64,000 nucleotides of DNA from Microbulbifer sp. GL-2 (GCF_007183175.1 NZ_AP019807.1:1305001-1369000); one strand, 5' to 3'; positions 1-8,809 are shown, counted from the stretch's first letter. Translations and numbers: made by a program. The notes: generated from the sequence alone by a model not told the origin.

Positions 1-234
1 ACCCAAGACCAGCATATAGGCAATGGCCGCCAGCGGAATTGTCAGTAAGATACCAGCACTATCACTAACCCCTGGTAACATACCTCCCACAATTCGCTGA
101 ATGATCAAAGCCAAAAGAAGGGCAAAGAGGCAATAAAAAACCCCCGTATTCTTCGCTCCCAACATGGCTGCCGCCAACTTTAGTGGCAAAACCAGTACTG
201 CCACCATTATAATTACGAAAATAATCAATTCCAT
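1..234 (-). CDS. Partial hydrophobic membrane protein, C-terminus outside window
   Basis: This frame is open from an ATG at 234 to the window edge (78 codons) with no stop. The product starts MELIIFVIIMVAVLVLPLKL and is almost entirely hydrophobic, with about three membrane segments separated by short polar turns (around residues 25-28 and 47-57). A good ribosome binding site, AAGGAG at 244-249 on the minus strand, sits about 10 bases before the ATG and supports the start. It reads away from the rest of the window, so any partner genes lie outside. I do not recognise the family. It is visible only as a gene fragment, and its function cannot be inferred. Confidence 0.6.
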   Translation of the reverse strand, partial: MELIIFVIIMVAVLVLPLKLAAAMLGAKNTGVFYCLFALLLALIIQRIVGGMLPGVSDSAGILLTIPLAAIAYMLVLG

Positions 235-543
235 TTTTCACCACTCCTTGATTTTGTATTTATTTAAATCAATCCCCATACTCAATAAATTTGAACAACG
301 CCTGTCGCCATATGCCAATTCGCTGACCGCTAACTTTAGAAATGCCCAATCTACACGGCGGGAAAACCCACAAATCCCCCCCAGCGCCAAGCTATAGCAC
401 TAAATTTTAAGATCTCCCGTATCATACTACTTTATATGATTGGCGATGAAGCAGGCGTATAAAAAAGCTGGCAACAAAAAACATTGTCGCCGCTCTATCT
501 CTAAACAAACTAACAAAGGTGTAGTTTATAAAGCTATGACAGC
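235..543. other. AT-rich intergenic stretch, no gene seen
   Basis: This stretch separates the partial membrane-protein gene from the broken secreted-protein gene. The only open frames are short and have no ribosome binding site or recognisable product. It presumably holds the promoter of the leftmost gene, but I see no convincing -35/-10 pair. Confidence 0.4.
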
Positions 544-1027
544 TTATTTACGCACAAGCTTCATTGAAGATGGCGCGATACTCCCATTCTCAATATAGCT
601 TTCCTTACGTAGTTTTTTGTCATGCTCTAACCACTCAAAGGCAAGGCTATGTTGGTGATCTGCGGCTAAATCCGTAAGGTTCGTGGCGTCTTTAAAAGAA
701 AATACAATTTGCTCGCCCCCTCCATAAGCGTCAAGCTGTAACCAGGGCCGATTTCCCTGTAGGCAATAGTGCGTAGCCGGCAAGTTCTCGTTATCAAAAT
801 GATAGAGTGTGATTTTCCTCTACTTAACCAATTCTCTAGTAGCACCGTGCCGCCAGCCGTTTTGGAGAAACTAATGTAAAGCGTCTCACCACTACTCCCC
901 TTCTTCCTCCAATCCCCCAAAGGGACCTCATCTTTTCAAGTGATACCTTCTCCGGTGAGTTAATCTCACCGGCTATTACATTCATTGGGAAAAGGAGAGC
1001 GCAAATAAATAGTTTACTCAATTGCAT
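544..1027 (-). pseudogene. Small secreted protein gene with two frameshifts (lipocalin-like pattern)
   Basis: Three overlapping minus-strand frames join into one protein. It starts at the ATG at 1027 with a signal peptide (MQLSKLFICALLFPMNVIAGE), then LEKMRSL. It shifts near 915 into GDWRKKGSSGETLYI...AGGTVLLENW, and shifts again near 800 into FDNENLPATHYCLQGNRP, ending at 544. Both breaks fall in homopolymers: a G-run with five G where six would keep frame, and a T-run with four T where five would. The order 'GGTVLLE.., LxxTHYCxxGNxP' resembles small exported calycin/lipocalin-like hypothetical proteins. That family call is from pattern memory only. Either the gene is decayed or these are two assembly indels; the neighbouring gene shows the same kind of break. 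Confidence 0.6.
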
Positions 1028-1193
1028 TTTTCTAGTCACAACAAATTGGCCTTCCTTTTTTCTAAGAGAACAATTGGCAAAAGAGATCCAACAGAGCAAC
1101 AAAAATCAAATCGGAGCTTATTGAAAAAACTTCCACCTTAACGACATCAATATCAAACAAATACACCTTAATATATTTTTCCTTAAAGCAGAT

Positions 1194-2483
1194 CTATATT
1201 TTCATAAGGCGTTTAGCAATTTCTTTCATTGCATTTGCAGATTTCGCATCTGCATCACGATTCATCAAAATAATAAATCCATCTTTACTCTCTGGATCAA
1301 AGTACATTGCAGCAAATACACCCAGATCTGTCCCCATATGTCCAATTAGCCCATGGCGATCTCGCCAAAAGAAACGCTGAGAATTCGAAATGGATTCCGG
1401 CAACTGCAGACGAAACATTTCCTGGTGCATATCTTCCGATAAAATCATCCTTCCAGACTTATCACGATTGTGCAAAATAGCTATTAAAAAGTCACTGAGA
1501 TCTGCAATACTGACTCGAATTCCCCCATCTGGATACTGGGGGTTTCCATTATGCGGATACGGGTAGAATGTTTTGTACTCGAAGGGAGGATTAATGTATT
1601 TTCCTACAAGGCTATTTAACTTTTCTGATTCACTGTCGGTACACAGGCCGATAAACGGTACGCATTGTTGTACCTTATAAGGTACCGCAATGGAGTTCAG
1701 ATCCATCCCATTGAGCCTCCAATGTGCACTATCCATTTCCAAGCTATGAAATAGAGTATCCCTGCTGTAACTAGCCAGCGACTGACCAGTAACTGACTCT
1801 ACCAGCAGTCCGGCCAAACCAGCTGACAAATTACTATATTTCCTACTCTCTCCTGGCATGGTATTCAGGTAGTAATTCCCGTCACCATAGAGGCTGCCAT
1901 TTTTCGTAAGCAAGGTACGCAAGTGGCGCTCAAGACTAATTTCTGGATCGCTGTTTTTAGAGTAACTGGTATAATCGTAGTAATCTTCAATACCTGCAGA
2001 ATGACTTGCAAGGTTTTTCAGAGTGATTTTTTCATTCACTGTATAAGGGTTATCTACTTTAAATGGTAGATATGTATTGATATCGAGTTCCAGTTTCCCC
2101 TGATCGACCAATTGTAATAGTGTAACACCCATTATTGGTTTGCTAATTGAAGCAATATTAAACGAGGTATCCAGAGTAACAGCTTTATCAGTTTCCAGGT
2201 TAGCCATTCCATACACTTGCTGAAAAGCAAGCTCTCCCCCCTTTACCTTAGCCACTGCCATACCTGGAATTGCCGCTTCGCGCATAATTTCCGGTATAAA
2301 AACCTGTATATCATCTATTCCACTACTCTTTTTTTGCTCACTTGGCAAGACCAACCAAAAAAACAAATACCTATAACAAGTACACCAATGGAAAAAATTA
2401 TTTTCATAGAAATTGCTCAACCATATCGTTTTTTTGACAGTAACAACGTCATCCAAAAGATTCGACGCCATTGACTCTGTCAA
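1194..2483 (-). CDS. Serine hydrolase, beta-lactamase class C/PBP-like (probable N-terminal frameshift)
   Basis: The body is a clear penicillin-binding-fold serine hydrolase: S112-I-S-K115 is the SxxK nucleophile motif, LASHSAG at 158-164 is the usual following motif, Y216-S-N218 is the YxN motif, and H382-M-G384 replaces the KTG box. Such enzymes cleave esters, D-amino-acid peptides or beta-lactams; the substrate here is unknown. The first ~55 residues of the open frame do not look like a secretion signal. In another frame, an ATG at 2407 gives MKIIFSIGVLVIGICFFGWSC, a lipoprotein-like signal, followed by an A-run near 2330. One extra A there would join it exactly to the enzyme frame at KKSSGIDD. 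I therefore infer that the true start is 2407 and that a one-base deletion has uncoupled export, or that the assembly lacks one base. Confidence 0.75.
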   Translation of the reverse strand: MTESMASNLLDDVVTVKKTIWLSNFYENNFFHWCTCYRYLFFWLVLPSEQKKSSGIDDIQVFIPEIMREAAIPGMAVAKVKGGELAFQQVYGMANLETDKAVTLDTSFNIASISKPIMGVTLLQLVDQGKLELDINTYLPFKVDNPYTVNEKITLKNLASHSAGIEDYYDYTSYSKNSDPEISLERHLRTLLTKNGSLYGDGNYYLNTMPGESRKYSNLSAGLAGLLVESVTGQSLASYSRDTLFHSLEMDSAHWRLNGMDLNSIAVPYKVQQCVPFIGLCTDSESEKLNSLVGKYINPPFEYKTFYPYPHNGNPQYPDGGIRVSIADLSDFLIAILHNRDKSGRMILSEDMHQEMFRLQLPESISNSQRFFWRDRHGLIGHMGTDLGVFAAMYFDPESKDGFIILMNRDADAKSANAMKEIAKRLMKI

Positions 2484-2561
2484 TAGATGCAGTTGATTAA
2501 TTACTTTAGTAGTGAGAGTAGGCTTCTGAATTCAGCTCTAATAGAGTTGATTCAACTTATA

Positions 2562-2591
2562 AGAAAAATAGAGCGCCCGATCGGGCACTCT
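2562..2591 (-). terminator. Terminator of ubiD
   Basis: An 11-bp-arm inverted repeat, AGAGCGCCCGA/TCGGGCACTCT at 2570-2591, lies about 35 bases past the ubiD stop. It is followed on the minus strand by TATTTTTC, the layout of an intrinsic terminator. Confidence 0.65.
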
Positions 2592-2627
2592 ACTGAAAAG
2601 GAATAAATTAAATGTCGAATAATTAGA

Positions 2628-4094
2628 TTATTTGAGTCCCAACTTGGACCAGATTTCATCGACTCTTTTAACTACTTCTGGATCTTTCTCAATGGGGATT
2701 CCCCACTCCCTGTCAGTTTCACCTTGCCATTTATTAGTGGCATCGAAACCGATCTTGGACCCCAGCCCCGATACTGGAGAAGCAAAATCCAGATAGTCAA
2801 TCGGAGTACTTTCCACCATTACCGTGTCCCTTGCCGGGTCCATACGGGTTGTCATAGCCCAGATAACATCATTCCAGTCCCGTGCATTTACGTCGTCATC
2901 GGTGACGATAACAAACTTGGTGTACATAAACTGGCGCAGGAAGGACCAGACTCCCATCATTACCCGTTTGGCATGGCCGGGATACTGTTTTTTCATCGTC
3001 ACCACAGCGAGACGGTAAGAACACCCCTCAGGCGGTAAATAGAAATCAACTATCTCAGGGAATTGCTTTTGCAAAATCGGTACGAATACTTCGTTAAGTG
3101 CCTCCCCCAAAATAGCCGGCTCATCAGGTGGCCGTCCAGTATATGTGCTGTGATAAATAGGTTTTTTGCGATGTGTAATTTTCTCCACGGTAAATACCGG
3201 AAAGCGATCAACCTCATTGTAGTAACCGGTATGGTCTCCGTAGGGACCTTCATCCGCCATATCATCAGGGTAGATAAAGCCTTCCAACACATATTCCGCG
3301 CTGGCGGGAACTTGTAAATCACTCAGCAGGGCTGTGGTCACTTCAGTTTTATCACCGCGTAATAAACCTGCAAATGCATACTCTGATAGGGTATCAGGAA
3401 CCGGAGTGACGGCTCCCAGGATCGTGGCAGGATCTGCGCCCAGTGCGACAGCCACTGGGTAAGGTTGGCCGGGATATTTATTACACCAATCGCGGTAATC
3501 CAGTGCACCGCCACGGTGACTGAGCCAACGCATAATCAAGCGATTTTTACCAATCAGCTGCATACGATAAATACCCAGGTTCTGGCGCTTCTTCTCCGGC
3601 CCACGGGTAATTACCAGTGGCCAAGTTACCAGGGGTGCTGCATCACCTGGCCAGCATGTCTGGATTGGCAGCGCAGTAAGATCCACTTGCTCTTTATCCA
3701 GCTCAATCTGTTGGCAGGCGGCTCCCTTGACAACTCTTGGTCCCATATTCAGGACCTGCTTGAAAACTGGTAGTTTCTCCCAGGCATCGCGCAGATTCTC
3801 TGGTGGCTGCGGCTCCTTAAGGAAAGCGAGAAGCTCACCTACCTCACGCAACTCTTCGATGCTTTCCCGCCCCATTCCCAGCGCCACCCGCTCGGTAGTG
3901 CCAAATAAGTTGGCCAATACCGGTGTGTCGAAGCCCACTGGGTTTTCAAACAGCAGGGCCGGACCACCGCTACGCAGCACACGGTCAGCAATTTCTGTCA
4001 TCTCTAGATTGGGGTCAACAGGGTGCTGAATTCGTTTCAACAGGCCGCGCTTTTCCAACAACTTGATAAAGTCGCGCAGGTCTTTGTATTTCAT
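2628..4094 (-). CDS. ubiD: 4-hydroxy-3-polyprenylbenzoate decarboxylase UbiD
   Basis: UbiD removes the carboxyl group of 3-octaprenyl-4-hydroxybenzoate in ubiquinone synthesis, using the prenylated flavin made by UbiX. The 488-residue length and the start MKYKDLRDFIKLLEKRG match the family. The body shows the expected UbiD features: KMRF-equivalent positions in IYRMQLIGKNRLIMRW, the conserved EGPYGDHTGYY stretch, and a C-terminal SPVSGLGSKIGFDATNKW. It is transcribed alone, with its own terminator downstream. The ATG at 4094 gives the canonical N-terminus. Function is confident by family; nothing odd is visible. Confidence 0.95.
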   Translation of the reverse strand: MKYKDLRDFIKLLEKRGLLKRIQHPVDPNLEMTEIADRVLRSGGPALLFENPVGFDTPVLANLFGTTERVALGMGRESIEELREVGELLAFLKEPQPPENLRDAWEKLPVFKQVLNMGPRVVKGAACQQIELDKEQVDLTALPIQTCWPGDAAPLVTWPLVITRGPEKKRQNLGIYRMQLIGKNRLIMRWLSHRGGALDYRDWCNKYPGQPYPVAVALGADPATILGAVTPVPDTLSEYAFAGLLRGDKTEVTTALLSDLQVPASAEYVLEGFIYPDDMADEGPYGDHTGYYNEVDRFPVFTVEKITHRKKPIYHSTYTGRPPDEPAILGEALNEVFVPILQKQFPEIVDFYLPPEGCSYRLAVVTMKKQYPGHAKRVMMGVWSFLRQFMYTKFVIVTDDDVNARDWNDVIWAMTTRMDPARDTVMVESTPIDYLDFASPVSGLGSKIGFDATNKWQGETDREWGIPIEKDPEVVKRVDEIWSKLGLK

Positions 4095-4224
4095 GAGTTA
4101 CCGGGCGAAGAAAATAAACCAGCATGCAGTGTAAAACAGAAAAGACAAAATGGGGAATGGCGCCCTGATCAGGGTGCAAAGGGGCAGGAGGGAGAAACGA
4201 CCCGCAAACCTTAGGCAGCGGGCC

Positions 4225-4253
4225 GAAAAAATCTTAAGCTTATCGCAAGCTTA
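4225..4253 (-). terminator. Terminator of the RRM protein gene
   Basis: The stem TAAGCTT-loop-AAGCTTA overlaps the stop codon at 4251-4253. It is followed on the minus strand by AGATTTTTTCGG, giving a compact intrinsic terminator fused to the gene end. Confidence 0.7.
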
Positions 4254-4520
4254 GAAGCGGGGGCGACGCGGACGATCTTCGCGGGGCTTAGCTTCGTTAA
4301 CGCGGATGTTACGGCCAGACATAGGCTGGTCGTTCATCTCTTCGATTGCTTTGCGAGCTTCGTCGTCGTTAGGCATTTCTACGAAACCGAAGCCTTTAGA
4401 GCGACCAGTCTCACGGTCGGTAATTACAGTAGCCCGAGAGATCTCTCCGAATGCGCCGAAAGCTTCGTGCAGGTCGTCAGAGGTTACCGCGTAGGCCAGA
4501 TTTCCAATATAGATATTCAC
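4251..4520 (-). CDS. RNA-binding protein, single RRM domain
   Basis: This 89-residue protein is one RNA recognition motif (residues 1-79) plus a short Arg/Pro-rich tail (KPREDRPRRPRF). RNP-2 is IYIGNL at residues 3-8 and RNP-1 is KGFGFVEM near residues 42-49, both with the aromatic RNA-contacting residues intact. Proteobacterial RRM proteins of this size are small single-stranded RNA binders, often cold- or stress-responsive. The specific target cannot be read from sequence. It is monocistronic, with about 270 bases of gene-free DNA upstream and its own terminator. Confidence 0.92.
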   Translation of the reverse strand: MNIYIGNLAYAVTSDDLHEAFGAFGEISRATVITDRETGRSKGFGFVEMPNDDEARKAIEEMNDQPMSGRNIRVNEAKPREDRPRRPRF

Positions 4521-4753
4521 AAAAGGTTCTCACTAGATGTGTGGGCTGTCGTGCAGTCACAAATGAATAACCAGCTCCACCAGATTATTCATTTGAGATT
4601 GGCCCTTTAACGGAGTATCTCCTGAGCCAATTCGGTCGGGCGCCGCTCAATAAAATTCATATCCAGCGCCACGATGTGGAACTTTATATGCCTAATAGCT
4701 CGCCTTTTCAACATTAATCAGCGTAAATATTCGCCTTATTCAATCCAGAATAT

Positions 4754-4779
4754 AAAAGGCGCCTATGCTGGCGCCTTTT
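4754..4779 (-). terminator. Terminator of rho
   Basis: The hairpin AAAAGGCGCC-TATGCT-GGCGCCTTTT lies directly after the rho stop. The A/T-rich flanks on both sides would let it work in both directions, but only rho needs it. Confidence 0.85.
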
Positions 4780-4790
4780 ATATATAAAAA

Positions 4791-6050
4791 TTATTTCCGT
4801 TTCATGGACAGGAAGAATTCGTCATTAGTCTTGAAATCCTTCAACTTATCCACTAGGAATTCAGTTGACGCCACATCTTCCATATCGTGCAAAAGTTTAC
4901 GTAAAATCCATACCCGCTGCAGCTCACCCTCAGGCATTAACAACTCTTCACGGCGGGTACCCGAGCGACGTACATTAATTGCCGGGTAAACACGTTTTTC
5001 AGCGATCTTACGATCCAGCTGTAATTCCATGTTACCTGTACCTTTAAACTCCTCGAAAATTACTTCATCCATCTTCGAGCCAGTATCAATCAGTGCAGTA
5101 GCAATAATAGACAGACTTCCGCCTTCTTCAATATTGCGCGCGGCACCAAAGAAGCGCTTGGGGCGCTCCAAGGCGTGGGCATCCACACCACCAGTTAGTA
5201 CCTTGCCAGAACTCGGCACCGTAGTGTTATAAGCACGCGCCAAACGGGTAATGGAATCCAACAGGATCACTACATCTTTTTTGTGTTCCACCAGACGCTT
5301 GGCTTTCTCAATCACCATTTCAGCAACTTGGACGTGGCGTGCGGGCGGCTCATCAAAAGTGGAGGCAACCACTTCACCGCGTACTGAGCGCTGCATCTCA
5401 GTCACTTCTTCCGGGCGCTCGTCAATCAGCAAAACGATCAGATGACATTCAGGATTATTGCGCGTTATGGCCTGGGCCATATTCTGCAGCATAATAGTTT
5501 TACCCGCCTTGGGCGGAGCTACGATCAGGCCACGCTGCCCCTTACCAATCGGAGCCACCAGGTCAATAATTCGACCGATCAAGTCTTCGGAAGAGCCATT
5601 GCCACATTCCAGACCGAGGCGTTCATTGGGGAAAAGAGGTGTGAGGTTTTCGAAAAGAATTTTGTTACGGGCATTTTCCGGCTTATCGAAATTAATTTCG
5701 TTAACTTTCAAAAGTGCGAAATATCTCTCACCTTCTTTTGGTGGTCGAATCTTTCCGGAAATCGAGTCACCCGTACGCAAATTAAAACGGCGAATCTGGC
5801 TGGGAGAAACGTATATATCGTCCGGTCCCGCAAGATAAGAGGAATCAGCGGAACGCAAAAATCCAAAACCGTCCTGAAGGATTTCCAGTACACCGTCGCC
5901 GTAAATATCTTCACCGCTTTTGGCATGGCGCTTGAGAATATTGAAAATAATATCCTGTTTGCGCGACCGGGCCAGGTTTTCCAGGCCCATACCTTTGGCT
6001 ATTTCAATCAACTCTTCAATGGGTTTGGTTTTTAATTCGGAGAGATTCAT
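4791..6050 (-). CDS. rho: Transcription termination factor Rho
   Basis: Rho is the hexameric RNA-dependent ATPase that ends transcripts lacking intrinsic terminators. The 419 residues match the E. coli length. In order: the N-terminal helical domain (MNLSELKTKPIEELIEIAKG), the primary RNA-binding cold-shock domain with RNP-like GFGFLR at 61-66, Walker A APPKAGKT at 178-185, and Walker B with LLIDERPEEV near 207-216. The Q-loop/R-loop region RPKRFFGAARNIEEGG follows. It lies downstream of trxA as in many gammaproteobacteria. A long leader (6051-6419) precedes it, consistent with the autoregulated leaders known for rho. Confidence 0.98.
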   Translation of the reverse strand: MNLSELKTKPIEELIEIAKGMGLENLARSRKQDIIFNILKRHAKSGEDIYGDGVLEILQDGFGFLRSADSSYLAGPDDIYVSPSQIRRFNLRTGDSISGKIRPPKEGERYFALLKVNEINFDKPENARNKILFENLTPLFPNERLGLECGNGSSEDLIGRIIDLVAPIGKGQRGLIVAPPKAGKTIMLQNMAQAITRNNPECHLIVLLIDERPEEVTEMQRSVRGEVVASTFDEPPARHVQVAEMVIEKAKRLVEHKKDVVILLDSITRLARAYNTTVPSSGKVLTGGVDAHALERPKRFFGAARNIEEGGSLSIIATALIDTGSKMDEVIFEEFKGTGNMELQLDRKIAEKRVYPAINVRRSGTRREELLMPEGELQRVWILRKLLHDMEDVASTEFLVDKLKDFKTNDEFFLSMKRK

Positions 6051-6419
6051 ACCAATTGCTTATTAAGGTTTCTGTTGTCATTTGGCGCGGACACGCCGGA
6101 AATTATTTTGGGGAGGGGTTTGAAAATTAGAGATTTGCTCATTTATTTGCCCGGTACACTTGGGTGGCCATGTCTATCGGAAGCGTAATACCTATCAAGC
6201 TTTAGCTCTCCATAATCAAAAGGCAGAGCACTATCAATAAGCTCATTCGAGGAATATACACGCCGGGGATGGTCAGGGACCCTGTGGAGGGGCGTTTTCT
6301 TCAGCTGGTCATCACTGGATTCACAACTGACTGAACTATTACAGAATTACAGCCAGTATAACGGGTGTTTTCCATCCTGCAAAGAAATTTACCTTCTTTG
6401 CAGGATGGACTGGTCAGGA
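6051..6419. other. rho leader / trxA-rho intergenic region
   Basis: No supported gene is present. On the minus strand the part nearest rho is C-rich (CAAACCCCTCCCC and similar, about 6095-6120), as expected of a Rho-binding leader. A tiny 14-codon frame (MSLLIVLCLLIMES) occurs in it but has no good ribosome binding site. The far end holds a strong hairpin, listed separately. Autoregulation is inferred from family knowledge. Confidence 0.4.
6371..6409 (-). terminator. Perfect 16-bp hairpin after trxA
   Basis: The arms TCCATCCTGCAAAGAA (6371-6386) and TTCTTTGCAGGATGGA (6394-6409) are perfectly complementary with a 7-base loop, 10 bases past the trxA stop. No T-run follows on the minus strand, so it may act as a 3' stabilising hairpin or work with Rho rather than as a classical intrinsic terminator. 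Confidence 0.5.
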
Positions 6420-6749
6420 TTACAGCTGGCTATCGATAAACTCGGTCAACTGGGCGCGAGACAGGGCGCCGACCTTGGTACCTTCCACATTGCCACCTTT
6501 GAACAGCAGCAGGGTGGGAATGCCGCGTACATTATATTTCGCTGGGGTTTCCTTATTTGCATCCACGTCTACTTTGACGATCTTCAGCTTGTCGCCATAG
6601 TGGCCCGCCAGGTCATCCAGGACCGGAGCGATCATTTTGCACGGGCCGCACCACTGAGCCCAGAAATCTACCAGCACCGGGCCTTCAGTCTTGAGAACCT
6701 CAGCTTCGAACTCGGCGTCAGTTACATTGATGATTGCGTGCTCGCTCAT
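6420..6749 (-). CDS. trxA: Thioredoxin 1
   Basis: This is the cytoplasmic dithiol-disulfide reductant for ribonucleotide reductase, PAPS reductase, methionine sulfoxide reductases and others. At 109 residues it is the standard length. The active site is W33-C34-G-P-C37, the buried Asp is in PVLVDFWA, and the cis-Pro is in RGIPTLLLF. There is no signal peptide. It lies upstream of rho on the same strand, a conserved order. The start MSEHAIINVTD is canonical, with AGGAAAG just before the ATG. Confidence 0.97.
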   Translation of the reverse strand: MSEHAIINVTDAEFEAEVLKTEGPVLVDFWAQWCGPCKMIAPVLDDLAGHYGDKLKIVKVDVDANKETPAKYNVRGIPTLLLFKGGNVEGTKVGALSRAQLTEFIDSQL

Positions 6750-6889
6750 ATTGCTTTCCTGTTCTTTAGTTACTCAATGCGGGACCACCGCGCGCGCATC
6801 ATCTCACGATGCAGGCTGTGGGAGTACAGCCGAAATGCGCCATTAAGCGCGTAGATTGGGGCGCTGATCTGCTTTTCAAGTCCCTGAAG

Positions 6890-8125
6890 TCACGGCTGCT
6901 CCAGGAAGCGCTGCAGAATCTCATCAAGATAGTCGAAGCCGAATGTACTGGTGGCGATGCGCCGCTCCAGTGGCAGTACCAGATCCATTGCCATCAAAGT
7001 CGACCACTGCCGCTGTAACACCCCCAAGGGTAGGCCTGTGTAACGGGTGAAGGTATCAGTGGGTACGCCGTCAGCCAGGCGCAGCGTATTCATCAGGAAC
7101 TCTAGCGGTAGGTCTGCAGCCTCCACCAAATCGGTATGAGGCTCAACCAGTTGCCGATGAAGCAATTCACCACCTGCTGGTGTGATGCTCATATAGTCCC
7201 GCGGTGTACGCGTACGCCGACTGCGCAGGATCTGCCCCTCGTGAGGCAATGTCACCTTACCGTGGGCACCAGCTCCTAAACCCAGGTAATCACCAAACGA
7301 CCAATAGTTGAGGTTGTGACGGGACTCAAGCCCCCTCCCGCTATATGCGGACACCTCGTAGCGGAGATATCCCTCCTCAGCGAGAAACTCTCGTCCGCTG
7401 CCCTGTATGCTGGCAATCAATTGTGAACCCGGTGTAGAAGGCGGTGCGCTGTAAAAGGCCGTGTTGGGCTCGATAGTGAGTTGATACCAGGAAATATGCT
7501 CTGGCCCCAGGGATACGGCGCGGCGCAGGTCCTCCAGCGCCTCCACTTCCGCCTGCCCTGGCAGGCCGTGCATCAGATCCAGATTAATATTGTCGAAGCC
7601 GGCCCTGCGTGCCATCGCCAGCGCACTAGCTGCCTCGTCTCCGCTGTGGATTCGCCCCAGGTTGTGCAACTGGGCGGCATCAAAGCTCTGCACCCCAATC
7701 GACAGCCTATTGACTCCGGCTGAACGATAACCGGTAAATTTTGCCTGTTCAAAGGTACCGGGATTCGCCTCCAGAGTGATCTCGACACCCTCGACAAAGC
7801 CTACCAGCTCATCAGCCATGACCAGGATTTGCCCGATAGCTTCCGGAGAAAACAGGCTCGGAGTGCCGCCACCAAAAAAAATGGACTGCAGCTTGCGTCC
7901 CTGTACCCAAGGCAGTTGGCTCAGCAGGTCTCGACGCAACTGTGCCACATACTCTGCTTGCGGTAGCGCGTATTCGGTATCCGTGTGATCCCTGGCAGCC
8001 TGGTGTGAGTTGAAATCACAATAGGGACATTTGCGCACACACCAAGGGATATGCACATACAGGCTAAGTGGCGGCAGCTCCAATGTGTCGTTGTCAGTCA
8101 AGATCGATACCCGCCATCTGCTCAT
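6890..8125 (-). CDS. hemW: Radical SAM heme chaperone HemW
   Basis: HemW binds heme and a 4Fe-4S cluster and delivers heme to proteins; it was formerly annotated as oxygen-independent coproporphyrinogen oxidase. The radical-SAM motif reads HIPWCVRKCPYCDF (CxxxCxxC, lacking the extra N-terminal Cys of HemN). It is followed by FFGGGTPSLF and the C-terminal HemN-like domain. The frame is open further upstream, but the start at 8125 (MSRWRVSIL), preceded by GAGG, or a TTG at 8101 that overlaps the rdgB stop, is more plausible. The overlap with rdgB implies translational coupling. The pairing rdgB-hemW is conserved in gammaproteobacteria. Confidence 0.93.
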   Translation of the reverse strand: MSRWRVSILTDNDTLELPPLSLYVHIPWCVRKCPYCDFNSHQAARDHTDTEYALPQAEYVAQLRRDLLSQLPWVQGRKLQSIFFGGGTPSLFSPEAIGQILVMADELVGFVEGVEITLEANPGTFEQAKFTGYRSAGVNRLSIGVQSFDAAQLHNLGRIHSGDEAASALAMARRAGFDNINLDLMHGLPGQAEVEALEDLRRAVSLGPEHISWYQLTIEPNTAFYSAPPSTPGSQLIASIQGSGREFLAEEGYLRYEVSAYSGRGLESRHNLNYWSFGDYLGLGAGAHGKVTLPHEGQILRSRRTRTPRDYMSITPAGGELLHRQLVEPHTDLVEAADLPLEFLMNTLRLADGVPTDTFTRYTGLPLGVLQRQWSTLMAMDLVLPLERRIATSTFGFDYLDEILQRFLEQP

Positions 8126-8711
8126 GCCACATGACCTCAAACAACGCCATGGCCTGGGCACGATGACTCAGACGATTTTTTACCTCCCGCGGCAGCTGTG
8201 CCGAGCTCATACCCTCTGAGGGCACCAAGAAAAGCGGGTCATAACCGAAACCCTGCTCACCCATGGGTTTCTCCAGGATACGTCCGCGCCACTGGGCACT
8301 GCACACCAAAGGCACCGGGTCATCATATCTGCGCACAAAAGCTAAGGCGCAGTGAAAACTGGCATCGCGAGCAAGAGTTTCGACCCCATCAAGTGCACTG
8401 AGTAACTTACTGTTATTGCTCGCATCGGTGGCCCCCTCACCTGAATAACGTGCCGAGTAGATACCTGGGGCACCGCCCAAGGCATCTACCGCTAGCCCGG
8501 AGTCATCAGCCAGTGCTGGCAAGTCGCTAATACGGCTGGCGTGGCGGGCCTTGATCAGGGCATTCTCGATAAAACTCAGGCCCGTTTCCTCGGCATCGAC
8601 TACATCGAACTCGGACTGAGGTAGAACCTCGATTTTCCAAGTACTGAAAAGTTGGGAAAACTCACGCAATTTGCCGGCGTTACCGCTGGCCAGGACAATT
8701 TTATTTATCAT
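8094..8711 (-). CDS. rdgB: XTP/dITP diphosphatase RdgB (HAM1 family)
   Basis: RdgB hydrolyses dITP, XTP and ITP to monophosphates and so keeps deaminated purines out of DNA. It is 205 residues. The nucleotide-binding SGNAGKLREF lies at 9-18, the metal-binding ETGLSFIENALIKA stretch follows, then ADDSGLAVDALGG at 68-80, and the C-terminal GEQGFGYDPLF plus SHRAQAM. It lies between the DUF4426 gene and hemW on the same strand. An intrinsic terminator stands directly upstream, so it probably also has its own promoter. Confidence 0.95.
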   Translation of the reverse strand: MINKIVLASGNAGKLREFSQLFSTWKIEVLPQSEFDVVDAEETGLSFIENALIKARHASRISDLPALADDSGLAVDALGGAPGIYSARYSGEGATDASNNSKLLSALDGVETLARDASFHCALAFVRRYDDPVPLVCSAQWRGRILEKPMGEQGFGYDPLFLVPSEGMSSAQLPREVKNRLSHRAQAMALFEVMWHEQMAGIDLD

Positions 8712-8723
8712 GCTGTATCAAAT

Positions 8724-8744
8724 AAAAAACGGGCCCACGGCCCG
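8724..8744 (-). terminator. Terminator between DUF4426 gene and rdgB
   Basis: The stem CGGGCC-GTG-GGCCCG is followed on the minus strand by TTTTTTATTTG. It lies only about 12 bases before the rdgB ATG, so it separates the metX-metW-DUF4426 transcript from rdgB or attenuates read-through. Confidence 0.8.
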
Positions 8745-8809
8745 CTATGGATTCTTAATTGGGTGGAAGTCCGCCACACCAACATGGCTTAGCGATGGTG
8801 CTCGCCCCT

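Noticed and set aside
6160..6290. 14-codon leader peptide (MSLLIVLCLLIMES) before rho
   Set aside because: There is no convincing ribosome binding site, and such short frames are expected by chance.
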